A DNA stretch of 37,154 nt from an uncultured Acidimicrobiales bacterium (GTDB lineage: Bacteria > Actinomycetota > Acidimicrobiia > Acidimicrobiales > SHLQ01). The stretch lies in contig CALLAA010000253.1 in assembly GCA_938002955.1 (NCBI GenBank), forward strand, positions 1 to 37,154, read 5' to 3'. The first letter of the stretch is position 1; every line of letters starts with the position of its first letter. Shown piece after piece: positions 15,286 through 22,672 of the stretch. Position numbers and translations under genes: made by a program. A model generated the notes under the pieces. The model had not been told where the DNA came from, searched no databases, and saw only the letters and a list, made by a program, of their open reading frames with translations.

Positions 15286-16416
15286 GCCGCTCGCTCACGC
15301 TCGTTGACCGCTGGCCTCGGCGAGACGGTCTCGGGACGGTCCCTGCTCGTTATTGCTGGTAGCGGTGGGGTCGGGAAGACCACCGTGTCTGCGTCGTTGG
15401 GGTTAGCGGCCGCGCAACAGCTCGATGGCGACGTCCTCGTGCTCACGATCGACCCGGCGCGCCGGCTCGCCGCAGCGCTTGGTATCGACATCGAAGGGAA
15501 CGACGCAGTCAACGTCCCGATCCCCGGCCAACGGACGTCGAACCTGTACGCCGCGATGCTCGACCCCGGGCCAGCGTGGGACGCCATGATCCAGACCGAA
15601 GCAACCCCGGAGATCGCCGAACGAATCCTTCGCAACTCGGTGTACCGGCGGATCGCGGACACGTTCGTGCACGGCAACGACTACGCGGCGCTCGGATGGC
15701 TCGATGCAGCGATCGAATCCGAGCGCTATCGGTTGATCATCGTCGACACCCCGCCGTCGCAGAACGCGCTCGACTTCTTTGACGCTCCGGCCCGAGTGAG
15801 CGAGTTCTTCGGCAGTTCGCTGTTGGGATGGTTGACCGGCGGCGATGGCACGCTCGTGGGCGGCGCTGCCGCCAAGACGTTCGCTTCGCTAGCCGACAAG
15901 CTCCTCGGTGCGGAGTTCTTCGCCGACGTAGTCGAGTTCTTCCAACTGATGAGCGGCGTCGTGCCCGGTATGGTCGAGCGGACAACAGCGGTGGCCAACG
16001 ATCTCGCTGGGGACGATGCGGCCTTCTTTGCAGTGACCGCACCGTCTACCGACGTTGTGGAGAAGCTCGACCGTCTCGCCACGTCGCTCGAGTCGCGTGA
16101 TCTGACGTTCGACGGGGTCGTCGTCAACGGCGTGGAACCCGACGTGTTCTGGGACCCCAAGGTCTATGACGTAGCGACACGAGTCGTCGAGAACACGAAG
16201 AGTCCGCTGACGGTGTCCGCAACTGCACTTCTCGCTCCTGGGGCGGAGTACGTCGTCGAACGGTGCGAGGTCGCCAACGCTCAGCGGGCCGTACTCGCCG
16301 CGCTCCCAGCGTCGGTCATCTCGACTATTCCGCGGCTGGTGCATTCGCCGACCGATGTCGACGGGCTGCTGGCCCTCGGGCAGATCTTGTGGCACGGAAC
16401 GGTCGACGAGCAATAG
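15283..16416 (+). CDS. ArsA/Get3-like P-loop ATPase, second of a pair
   Basis: A 377-residue ATPase with Walker A GSGGVGKTT (about residues 26–34), switch I LTIDPARRLAAALGI, and LIIVDTPPSQNALDFFD as Walker B and switch II. The signature lysine of the deviant Walker A (GKGGxGK) is replaced by serine here, while the partner keeps it. In ArsA/Get3 dimers that lysine reaches across to the other subunit's ATP (family knowledge), so an asymmetric heterodimer is plausible. The start is the last ATG of the 17-bp repeat array; no other start fits the N-terminus. No arsenic-binding Cys triad is visible, so arsenite transport is unlikely. Membrane-protein targeting or envelope stress roles are possible by analogy only. 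Confidence 0.9.
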   Translation: MAARSRSLTAGLGETVSGRSLLVIAGSGGVGKTTVSASLGLAAAQQLDGDVLVLTIDPARRLAAALGIDIEGNDAVNVPIPGQRTSNLYAAMLDPGPAWDAMIQTEATPEIAERILRNSVYRRIADTFVHGNDYAALGWLDAAIESERYRLIIVDTPPSQNALDFFDAPARVSEFFGSSLLGWLTGGDGTLVGGAAAKTFASLADKLLGAEFFADVVEFFQLMSGVVPGMVERTTAVANDLAGDDAAFFAVTAPSTDVVEKLDRLATSLESRDLTFDGVVVNGVEPDVFWDPKVYDVATRVVENTKSPLTVSATALLAPGAEYVVERCEVANAQRAVLAALPASVISTIPRLVHSPTDVDGLLALGQILWHGTVDEQ

Positions 16417-16438
16417 GCGCACGTCGATGGCGATTCGG

Positions 16439-16444
16439 TAGCGT
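16439..16444 (+). promoter_or_regulatory. -10 box of a probable leaderless promoter for pdtaS
   Basis: TAGCGT lies 6 nt before the ATG at 16451. It suggests that the kinase gene can be transcribed separately from the ATPase genes. Confidence 0.5.
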
Positions 16445-16450
16445 TGCGAC

Positions 16451-17971
16451 ATGGCCTCACCGATCAAGATCGCTCAACAAGTCGCCGGCTTCGACAGTGC
16501 AGCAGTCGAGCACTTGCAGCGGCTCATCCGAACCTGGGGTCTCCTCGCCGACCTCGCGCTCGGCGATGTCTTGGTCATGGCGCCGACGGTCGATGACCCC
16601 GAGGTCTATGTCGTTCTCGCGAATGTGCGTGCGTCCACGGCCACGACCGTCTATGTGCACGATCCCATCGGCGACCGGCATCGGTCGACCAACCGTCCAC
16701 TCGCGCATCAGGCGTTCGTAACCGGTGAGCTCCAACGCGCTGTGGTTCAGCTCGGACCCCACTTCCCCGATGGCGAGGCAGAAATTCTGGCGGTGCCGTT
16801 CCGAGTCAACGGCGAGCCCGTTGGTGTCGTGCTCCGAGAGCGGCGAGTATTCCAGCGCGAAATTCTGCTTTTGGAGCAGACGTATCTCGACCTGTCCGAT
16901 CGAATCATGCAGATGATCGCGGACGGCTACTTTCCGTTCGTCGGTGCGAACGAGCCACAGTACGGGGCTCCTCGTGTTGGCGATGGCCTCCTCGTGCTCG
17001 ACGAAAATCGGCGAGTGGTGTTCCAGTCGCCCAACGCGGTCTCGGCACTCCACCGACTTGCGATTCATCGGACGCCGACAGGGCTTCGAATCGACGATCT
17101 CGGTCTGGACGACTCCTTTGTTCGAACCGCGTACGCGATGAAGGTCGGGGTTACTCAGGAACTTGAGCGCCGCGACGTGACGGTGACGACTCGGTGTTTG
17201 CCGATCATTAAGGACGATGTGGTCGAGGGCGGCTTCATCTTGATGCGCGATGTATCGGAGCTGAAGCGTCGAGACCGGATGTTGTTGTCGAAGGACGCAA
17301 CCATTCGCGAGATCCACCATCGTGTGAAGAACAACCTGCAGACGATCTCGTCGTTGTTGCGCTTGCAAGCTCGACGGGTCGAGTCCGAAGAAGGAAAGTT
17401 TGCGCTCTCGGAATCGGTCAGACGAATCGGGGCGATCGCGATCGTGCACGAGACGTTGGCCAACGACGCGAGCGAAGACGCTTCTGGTGATGACGCGCCG
17501 TTCGAGGACGTGGCCCGTCCGCTCATCCGGCTCATCGAGGAAGGCCTGCAAAGTCCCGATGACCCAATCCGGTTCGTGCTCGACGGTGAAGCTGGACGGC
17601 TGCCGTTGATCCGGTCGATGCCACTCGCAGTTGTACTCACCGAGCTGTTACAGAACGTGGTCGACCACGCCTTCCCAAAGGAATGCCACCCAGCCGATGG
17701 GCGCATTGTCACGGTGTCGTTCAGCACCGAAGAGGATGACCTGATCGTCAGCGTCGCCGATAACGGGCAAGGCCCGCCTGTTGGATTCGACTTTGCCGAA
17801 GCGCGCGGTCTTGGGCTGACGCTCGTGCACACCTTCGTGACGGCCGAATTGAACGGAACGATCACCATGGTGCGCGGCGACGGTCCCGACGAGGCGCCTG
17901 GCACTGCCACGGTGGTGCGTTTCCCGAGGACATGGGAAGACCGCGTCGTCGGTCCAGCAATCGACGCCTAG
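16451..17971 (+). CDS. pdtaS: PdtaS-type sensor histidine kinase
   Basis: A 506-residue soluble sensor kinase. Order: an N-terminal GAF-like domain (about 10–150), a PAS domain (about 178–270), a HisKA_2 dimerisation domain with the phospho-acceptor in EIHHRVKNNLQTISSLLRLQ (the HRVKNN histidine, near residue 290), and a C-terminal ATPase domain with N box ELLQNVVDHAF, G1 VADNGQGPP and G2 GLGLTLVHTF. Length and order match Mycobacterium tuberculosis PdtaS (about 501 aa), whose partner PdtaR is an ANTAR-type antiterminator. No response regulator lies in this window, so the partner must be elsewhere. No membrane helices are seen, in keeping with a cytosolic signal. Confidence 0.94.
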   Translation: MASPIKIAQQVAGFDSAAVEHLQRLIRTWGLLADLALGDVLVMAPTVDDPEVYVVLANVRASTATTVYVHDPIGDRHRSTNRPLAHQAFVTGELQRAVVQLGPHFPDGEAEILAVPFRVNGEPVGVVLRERRVFQREILLLEQTYLDLSDRIMQMIADGYFPFVGANEPQYGAPRVGDGLLVLDENRRVVFQSPNAVSALHRLAIHRTPTGLRIDDLGLDDSFVRTAYAMKVGVTQELERRDVTVTTRCLPIIKDDVVEGGFILMRDVSELKRRDRMLLSKDATIREIHHRVKNNLQTISSLLRLQARRVESEEGKFALSESVRRIGAIAIVHETLANDASEDASGDDAPFEDVARPLIRLIEEGLQSPDDPIRFVLDGEAGRLPLIRSMPLAVVLTELLQNVVDHAFPKECHPADGRIVTVSFSTEEDDLIVSVADNGQGPPVGFDFAEARGLGLTLVHTFVTAELNGTITMVRGDGPDEAPGTATVVRFPRTWEDRVVGPAIDA

Positions 17972-18033
17972 TTCAACGTCGCTGCGGCGGCGGTTCAAGA
18001 ACAGCCCGCGACGTGCCGTTACTTTGCCGGGAG

Positions 18034-18039
18034 TAGGTT
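18034..18039 (+). promoter_or_regulatory. -10 box and leader of the secreted-protein gene
   Basis: TAGGTT would start a leader of about 30 nt that ends in an A-rich Shine-Dalgarno stretch (AAAAAGGA, about 18064–18071) before the ATG at 18076. TACTTT at 18020–18025 is an alternative box. Confidence 0.35.
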
Positions 18040-18075
18040 TGGCATCGCCGGGCCGAATGTGAGAAAAAGGACACG

Positions 18076-19782
18076 ATGCGTCGTACCTCTAGCGTGCAGC
18101 GGTTTGCACTGATGTTCGTGGCGTTCTCGATGCTCGCCGCATTGGTGGCGACAGCGCCAGCAACAGCCCAGACTCAACCCAAGCGTCCAGCCCTGAGCCG
18201 CCGCTTCGTTCCCGAGGCCCCTGACTTTGCGTCCACGGCCATGGCCGACTCGTGGGATTTCGGCCAAGACCGCGACCTCCCGAACGTCGCTGGTCTGAGC
18301 CACAAGGGTTTCTCCAACGTCGTGATGTCCGGCGGCCGCTGGAAGGGCACGGCAGCGTCGCAAGCCAACATCCGCTTGCTGCAGAGCTGGAATAGCTTGC
18401 CGAACGGACGCGATGGTTCGGCGACACCAATCGACGCTGACAAATACACCCACATCTCGATCCGTATGCGAATGACCGGTCGGACAGCGGCGTGGGGCGA
18501 GCTCAGTTGGTACGACTGCGGACGTCTGGTGACGGCCTGCCGCGGCGCACAGGGTGTCCGAGTGTTTGAGGGCTGGCACACCTATGACTTCAAGATCGAA
18601 CGCGACCCTGCTCGCTCCGGCTCGGTCGACTGGTCGGGGCTGATTCGCGGCCTCGTATTCACGCCGACCGCACCGGGTGGAAACATCGAAATCGACTGGA
18701 TCCGGGTGTACAAGCCCACCAACCCCGAGATCGTCGTCACCTCCCGAGACCCGAACCCGAACGCCACGATGATCTGGGATCGTGACCGGAACCCGGCGAA
18801 CAACAGCGCCGCAAATCCGAATTGGGGAGTGGTCGAGGACGGCACCTTCAACGTCGATGCCATGTTCCCGGGAACGTATTTCTTCTACACGCTGACGGGC
18901 GAGGATCGATCGTTGGTGAACCCCCTCGTGGTGAACAAGCGACCGCGGCCACGCGTGCTTCAGCCCGATGCAGCCGGCGGCGCCGATTACGCAACGGTTG
19001 TCCGTGGCGACGCTTGGGACTTTTCCCAAGCCCTCGACGTGGGGCGCCAACACAACTCGACCGCGCCGTTCACCCCGAACATGACCTTCACGATCCAAGA
19101 CGGCGAGCTCGTTGGCACCAACACCACGCCAACGATGAGCGACTCGGGATTCCGCGTCGAGATCCCCGCTGACAAACCGATCGACGGCAGCCGTTTCACG
19201 AACTTCTCGGCACGGGTGTTCTACGAAGGCGGCTTTTCGCTATCGGGCGACCCCGGCGGCGGAATGAACGCTCGGATCGTCTGGCGGACCACCAACGGGG
19301 TGTGGCGGGTGAGCGAGGACATCGTCGTGTTCCCGGGATGGAACACGATCACCGTCGATCTCGACGACACCCCGCCACTCGAGCTGATCGAAGGGAACAC
19401 GACCACAAACGCGGCGTGGGATGGTCAGCAGATCGAGGTGCTCCGATTCGACCCGCACGAGGACAAAGGCACTCGCCAGTTCCGCGTTGACTGGATCAAG
19501 CTCTCGGAGAACGACAAGCCCAAGAACAACGTCGTCACGATCGCGTATCGAGACCTTGCATTCGAGCAAGGCAGCTTTGTCCGGATCTACCTCGATCGAA
19601 ACGGCGACGGCACCCCCGACCGTCAGATCGGCCTGCGCACGGTCCGCCCTGGCTTTAACTCGTTCAAGTGGACGGTGCCGCCAGAATTACAAGGCTCGGG
19701 TGAGTGGTTCGTGACGGTGCGTATGGCCGATTCGAGATTTGCAACGACGTTTGCGACGTCCACCGGCACGATCGAGCTATAG
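18076..19782 (+). CDS. Secreted protein with two related carbohydrate-binding-like domains
   Basis: A 568-residue exported protein of unrecognised family. A signal peptide covers about 1–31 (basic start, hydrophobic core, cleavage near ATA|QTQ). Two segments follow the same plan: each begins with a WDF strand (SWDFGQ near 59–64, AWDFSQ near 313–318) and ends about 145–160 residues later in a DWI strand (IEIDWIRVY near 205, FRVDWIKLS near 471). This resembles a duplicated beta-sandwich of carbohydrate-binding type. A calcium-loop-like DRNGDGTPD lies in the C-terminal part. No LPxTG anchor or catalytic motif is visible. It is probably a cell-surface or secreted binding protein; the ligand is unknown. 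Confidence 0.82.
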   Translation: MRRTSSVQRFALMFVAFSMLAALVATAPATAQTQPKRPALSRRFVPEAPDFASTAMADSWDFGQDRDLPNVAGLSHKGFSNVVMSGGRWKGTAASQANIRLLQSWNSLPNGRDGSATPIDADKYTHISIRMRMTGRTAAWGELSWYDCGRLVTACRGAQGVRVFEGWHTYDFKIERDPARSGSVDWSGLIRGLVFTPTAPGGNIEIDWIRVYKPTNPEIVVTSRDPNPNATMIWDRDRNPANNSAANPNWGVVEDGTFNVDAMFPGTYFFYTLTGEDRSLVNPLVVNKRPRPRVLQPDAAGGADYATVVRGDAWDFSQALDVGRQHNSTAPFTPNMTFTIQDGELVGTNTTPTMSDSGFRVEIPADKPIDGSRFTNFSARVFYEGGFSLSGDPGGGMNARIVWRTTNGVWRVSEDIVVFPGWNTITVDLDDTPPLELIEGNTTTNAAWDGQQIEVLRFDPHEDKGTRQFRVDWIKLSENDKPKNNVVTIAYRDLAFEQGSFVRIYLDRNGDGTPDRQIGLRTVRPGFNSFKWTVPPELQGSGEWFVTVRMADSRFATTFATSTGTIEL

Positions 19783-19816
19783 AGGCACGCCTAGCCAGCT
19801 GTCGTTGCCGCACAAC

Positions 19817-19822
19817 TAGAGT
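19817..19822 (+). promoter_or_regulatory. -10 box of a probable leaderless promoter for the SRPBCC gene
   Basis: TAGAGT lies 6 nt before the ATG at 19829, with no Shine-Dalgarno sequence. Confidence 0.5.
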
Positions 19823-19828
19823 TGCGCC

Positions 19829-20308
19829 ATGCAGGTCCCCGAGCAGGCAATTCACTCATACGCCGCGTCGATCGAGATCGCCGCGTCACCAGAACACGTC
19901 TACGACATGGTCGCCGACGTCACCCGAATGGGGGAGTGGAGCCCGGAGAACGTTGGTGCCGACTGGTTGCGCGGCGGCGTCGGAACACAAGGTGACTGGT
20001 TCGCTGGACATAACAAGAGTGGTGAACGGGAATGGACACGCGAGTGCGAGGTCGCCGCTGCAGAGCGAGGGCAAGACTTTACGTTTGCGGTCATGGGAGT
20101 CGACGCAAACTGCACGTGGTGGAGCTATGAGATGGTTCCATCGGAGACGGGCACGACGCTCACCGAACGCTGGTGGATGGTGAACAAGACCCCGGCGATG
20201 GCCGCAGCGGACCCCGAGACGTACGCAGCGAGAATCGCAATGACGGGACCCATGATCGACCAGACGCTCGCGAGCATCAAGAAGGCAGCTGAGGTCGCTG
20301 GTGGCTGA
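19829..20308 (+). CDS. SRPBCC (START-like) family protein
   Basis: A 159-residue protein of the polyketide cyclase/dehydrase-like SRPBCC fold. It begins with the typical strand and helix, YAASIEIAASPEHVYDMVAD, followed by VTRMGEWSPENVGADW, and ends in a long C-terminal helix (MIDQTLASIKKAAEVAG). The fold binds hydrophobic ligands in a cavity; the ligand cannot be inferred. It overlaps the next gene by 8 nt, so the two are probably translated from one transcript. Tryptophans are frequent (WSYEM, ERWWMV), as in several actinobacterial members. Confidence 0.88.
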   Translation: MQVPEQAIHSYAASIEIAASPEHVYDMVADVTRMGEWSPENVGADWLRGGVGTQGDWFAGHNKSGEREWTRECEVAAAERGQDFTFAVMGVDANCTWWSYEMVPSETGTTLTERWWMVNKTPAMAAADPETYAARIAMTGPMIDQTLASIKKAAEVAGG

Positions 20309-21164
20309 GCAGCGAATCGTCTCGCTTCTGCCGGCGACCACCGAGATTCTGTATTGGTTGGGTGCCGGCCCATCGGTGGTTGGTGTGACCTACGAGTGCA
20401 CCGAGCCCGCCGACGCACAACAACTCCCACATGTCACCGACACGATCATCCCCGATGGAGCGACCCCAGCCGAGATCGATGCGTTGATTTCGGCGGCGAT
20501 TGCTGAGGGGAAGCAGTTGTACACCCTCGACGAAGGCCTGCTTCGAGACCTCGACCCGTCGTTGATCGTGACCCAGGATCTGTGTCGCGTCTGCGCGCTT
20601 CCGGCCGGGTCGGTCGCCGATGCTCTCCGCCACCTCTCCCTCGACTCGACCGTGTTCAGCTACGACCCAATGACCCTCGATGAGGTCGTGGACTCGATCG
20701 AAGCGCTCGGCATCGCTGTGGGAGCGCCCGAAACGAACGAACGCGTCGCAGCGTTGCGCGATCGGCTGGCGACGCTTCGGGCATCGGCTCCGCCGAACCG
20801 ACCAAAGGTGCTGATGCTCGAGTGGCCCGATCCGCCGTACACGCCTGGGCATTGGATACCCGATCAGATCGAGGCAGCTGGTGGCGAACCGTTGCTTGCC
20901 CACCCTGGTGGTCGTTCGAGTGCCACGTCTTGGGACGAGATCGCCGCATGCGAAGCCGACGTCGTAATCGTGGCGCCGTGTGGATTCGATGAAGCGGCCG
21001 CACGCGCCCAGCTCGACATCGTCACAAGTCGGCCAGATCTTGCCGCTATGCCAGCGCTGGTAAACGGCCGAACCTACGCGATCGATGCTGACGCCTACGT
21101 GGTGCGGCCCGGACCCCGACTCGTCGACGGTGTCGAGGAGCTACGCAAGCTCATTCACCCCTAG
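20301..21164 (+). CDS. BtuF-like (cobalamin-binding type) protein without signal peptide
   Basis: A 287-residue protein of the periplasmic-binding-protein class III fold. It starts at GTG directly with RIVSLLPATTEILYWLGAG, the first strand of the fold, so there is no signal peptide or lipobox. Further marks are DLDPSLIVTQDLCRVCALP and, in the second lobe, VLMLEWPDPPYTPGHWIPD and RTYAIDADAYVVRPGPRLVDG. The family is normally the substrate-binding part of cobalamin or metal-chelate ABC importers. Here no permease or ATPase gene is adjacent, and the predicted protein stays in the cytoplasm, which suggests a non-transport role such as ligand storage (inference). The start overlaps the SRPBCC gene; the stop overlaps the stop of the converging gene in the palindrome CTAG. 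Confidence 0.88.
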   Translation: MAEQRIVSLLPATTEILYWLGAGPSVVGVTYECTEPADAQQLPHVTDTIIPDGATPAEIDALISAAIAEGKQLYTLDEGLLRDLDPSLIVTQDLCRVCALPAGSVADALRHLSLDSTVFSYDPMTLDEVVDSIEALGIAVGAPETNERVAALRDRLATLRASAPPNRPKVLMLEWPDPPYTPGHWIPDQIEAAGGEPLLAHPGGRSSATSWDEIAACEADVVIVAPCGFDEAAARAQLDIVTSRPDLAAMPALVNGRTYAIDADAYVVRPGPRLVDGVEELRKLIHP

Positions 21165-22630
21165 GGCAGTAGTTGGTCCGCCGGTGCAAAGGCATCGGTG
21201 AGGACGAGCGCATCGGTTCCGATGAATTCGACAACCGTCTGGTTGTCGAGTTGACGTCCGTCGGGCGGGTCGATGTCGAAGGTATCCACCGGGTTATGGG
21301 CGGCGACGAGGATTTGGTTGATGGGCTCGGCCGGGATGTCCCCTTCGGGATGGATGACCGAGAGTTCGTCAAAGACCTCGTTGAGGGTGGCGAGTTGTGA
21401 GCGGGCAAAGCGGCTTTGGTCGCCGTCGATCACGTTCATGACATAGATGCCGTCGTCGGCGAGGAGCCGATCGATCCCGCGAACCACCTCGACTGTCGTG
21501 AGGTGCCAGGGCACCGAGTCACCCGAGAAGGCATCGCCGACGATCAGGTCGAATTCGCCGGTCCCGAGGTCGCCGAGGTGGAGGCGCGCATCGCCGGTTC
21601 GAATGTCGAGGCCATCAGCGTCGGTCAGGCCGAGTTGTTCCTCCGCGATCGTGACGAGCGCGGTGTCGAGTTCGAGGACGGTATTGCTGCTGCCGGGGCG
21701 AACCGCGCTGATGTATCGAGGCAGCGAGAATCCGCCACCGCCGATGTGCAGTACGCGAAGCGGCCCGTCTGGCATCGACGCCGTGACATCTGCGAGCAGG
21801 CGGATGTATCGGATGTCGAGATAGGTGGGGTCGTCGAGGTCAACGTGGGCATGGCGCAGTTGGTCGAGTACGAGGCTGCGACCTCCGGGCCGGGCGTCGG
21901 GGCCGTCGACCGGGTCAGCAACAATACGGACGCAGTAGTAGTCGGTCGTGTGGTCACAGGGCGACTGGATGAGCAGACCAAAGACCGCGGCGAGGATCAC
22001 CGCTGCGATCTCGGGCCCTTGCGGCCTGGCTCGGCCCGACTTCATGAAGATTGCGATGCCTCCGAGTACGAGCAGCGCACCGACCGCAATGATGATCGTT
22101 CGGACCGGAAGGAGGGCGATCAGCACGAAGCCGGTCCCGAAGGTACCGAGGAGCGCGCCGAACGTGCTCGCCGCCGACAAGCGTCCGACCACAGCTCCGG
22201 TTTCTTCGAGGGAACCGAGTTCGAGCTTTGCGACCATTGGCCCAATGCCGCTGAGTACGGCAGCGGGCAACAGGAAGGCACATGCCGAGAGGGTCACGAT
22301 GGCCACCGGACCAGATCCGAGGCTTGGGCCAAGAATGCTGACGATCGGGATCGATAACCACGTGAGACCGCCGCCGAAGAAGAGCGCTTGGGCAATGAGC
22401 CGAATCGGGTCTTTCCGGTCGGCGAGACGGCCTCCCACTGCGGCACCGACAGCGATGCCGGCCAGGATGGTCCCGATGATGCCGGTGAAGGTATCGAGCG
22501 AAACGCCGATGTACGGCGCCATCAGCCTGCCGGCGAGGATTTCGAGCACGAGCACCAGGCCTGAGGTAATGGCGACGAGAAACATCGCCGCCTTTCCGTT
22601 GAGTCCCGTCGAGTCCTGCGTAGAAGTCAC
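21161..22630 (-). CDS. Membrane protein fused to a spermidine-synthase-like domain
   Basis: A 489-residue protein. The N-terminal half has about seven hydrophobic helices (from AAMFLVAITSGLVLVLEILA to TIIIAVGALLVLGGIAIFM). The C-terminal half is a Rossmann methyltransferase-like domain: VLHIGGGGFSLPRYI, ELDTALVTIAEE, DARLHLG, and FDLIVGDAFSGDSVPWHL. The canonical catalytic pattern of true spermidine synthases is not evident, so polyamine synthesis should not be assumed; fused proteins of this kind are common in actinobacteria and their reaction is mostly unknown. The GTG start has a -10-like box 6 nt upstream and diverges from rmuC across only 42 bp. Confidence 0.87.
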   Translation of the reverse strand: MTSTQDSTGLNGKAAMFLVAITSGLVLVLEILAGRLMAPYIGVSLDTFTGIIGTILAGIAVGAAVGGRLADRKDPIRLIAQALFFGGGLTWLSIPIVSILGPSLGSGPVAIVTLSACAFLLPAAVLSGIGPMVAKLELGSLEETGAVVGRLSAASTFGALLGTFGTGFVLIALLPVRTIIIAVGALLVLGGIAIFMKSGRARPQGPEIAAVILAAVFGLLIQSPCDHTTDYYCVRIVADPVDGPDARPGGRSLVLDQLRHAHVDLDDPTYLDIRYIRLLADVTASMPDGPLRVLHIGGGGFSLPRYISAVRPGSSNTVLELDTALVTIAEEQLGLTDADGLDIRTGDARLHLGDLGTGEFDLIVGDAFSGDSVPWHLTTVEVVRGIDRLLADDGIYVMNVIDGDQSRFARSQLATLNEVFDELSVIHPEGDIPAEPINQILVAAHNPVDTFDIDPPDGRQLDNQTVVEFIGTDALVLTDAFAPADQLLP

Positions 22631-22636
22631 CTCAGA

Positions 22637-22642
22637 AGCTTA
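22637..22642 (-). promoter_or_regulatory. Minus-strand -10 box of a divergent leaderless promoter pair
   Basis: Read on the minus strand, TAAGCT lies 6 nt before the GTG at 22630. It shares a 42-bp gap with the rmuC promoter on the other strand. Confidence 0.5.
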
Positions 22643-22659
22643 TTGTCATACCCCATCTC

Positions 22660-22665
22660 TACTGT
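22660..22665 (+). promoter_or_regulatory. -10 box of a probable leaderless promoter for rmuC
   Basis: TACTGT lies 7 nt before the ATG at 22673 and supports that start over an upstream in-frame TTG at 22643. Confidence 0.5.
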
Positions 22666-22672
22666 TGCCGGT

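Noticed and set aside
15283-16416. Arsenite efflux ATPase
   Set aside because: No metalloid-binding cysteine triad and no arsB, arsR or arsD neighbours are present.
21161-22630. Annotation as a true spermidine synthase
   Set aside because: The domain resembles the family fold, but the catalytic pattern is not evident and the fusion to membrane helices is typical of uncharacterised proteins.
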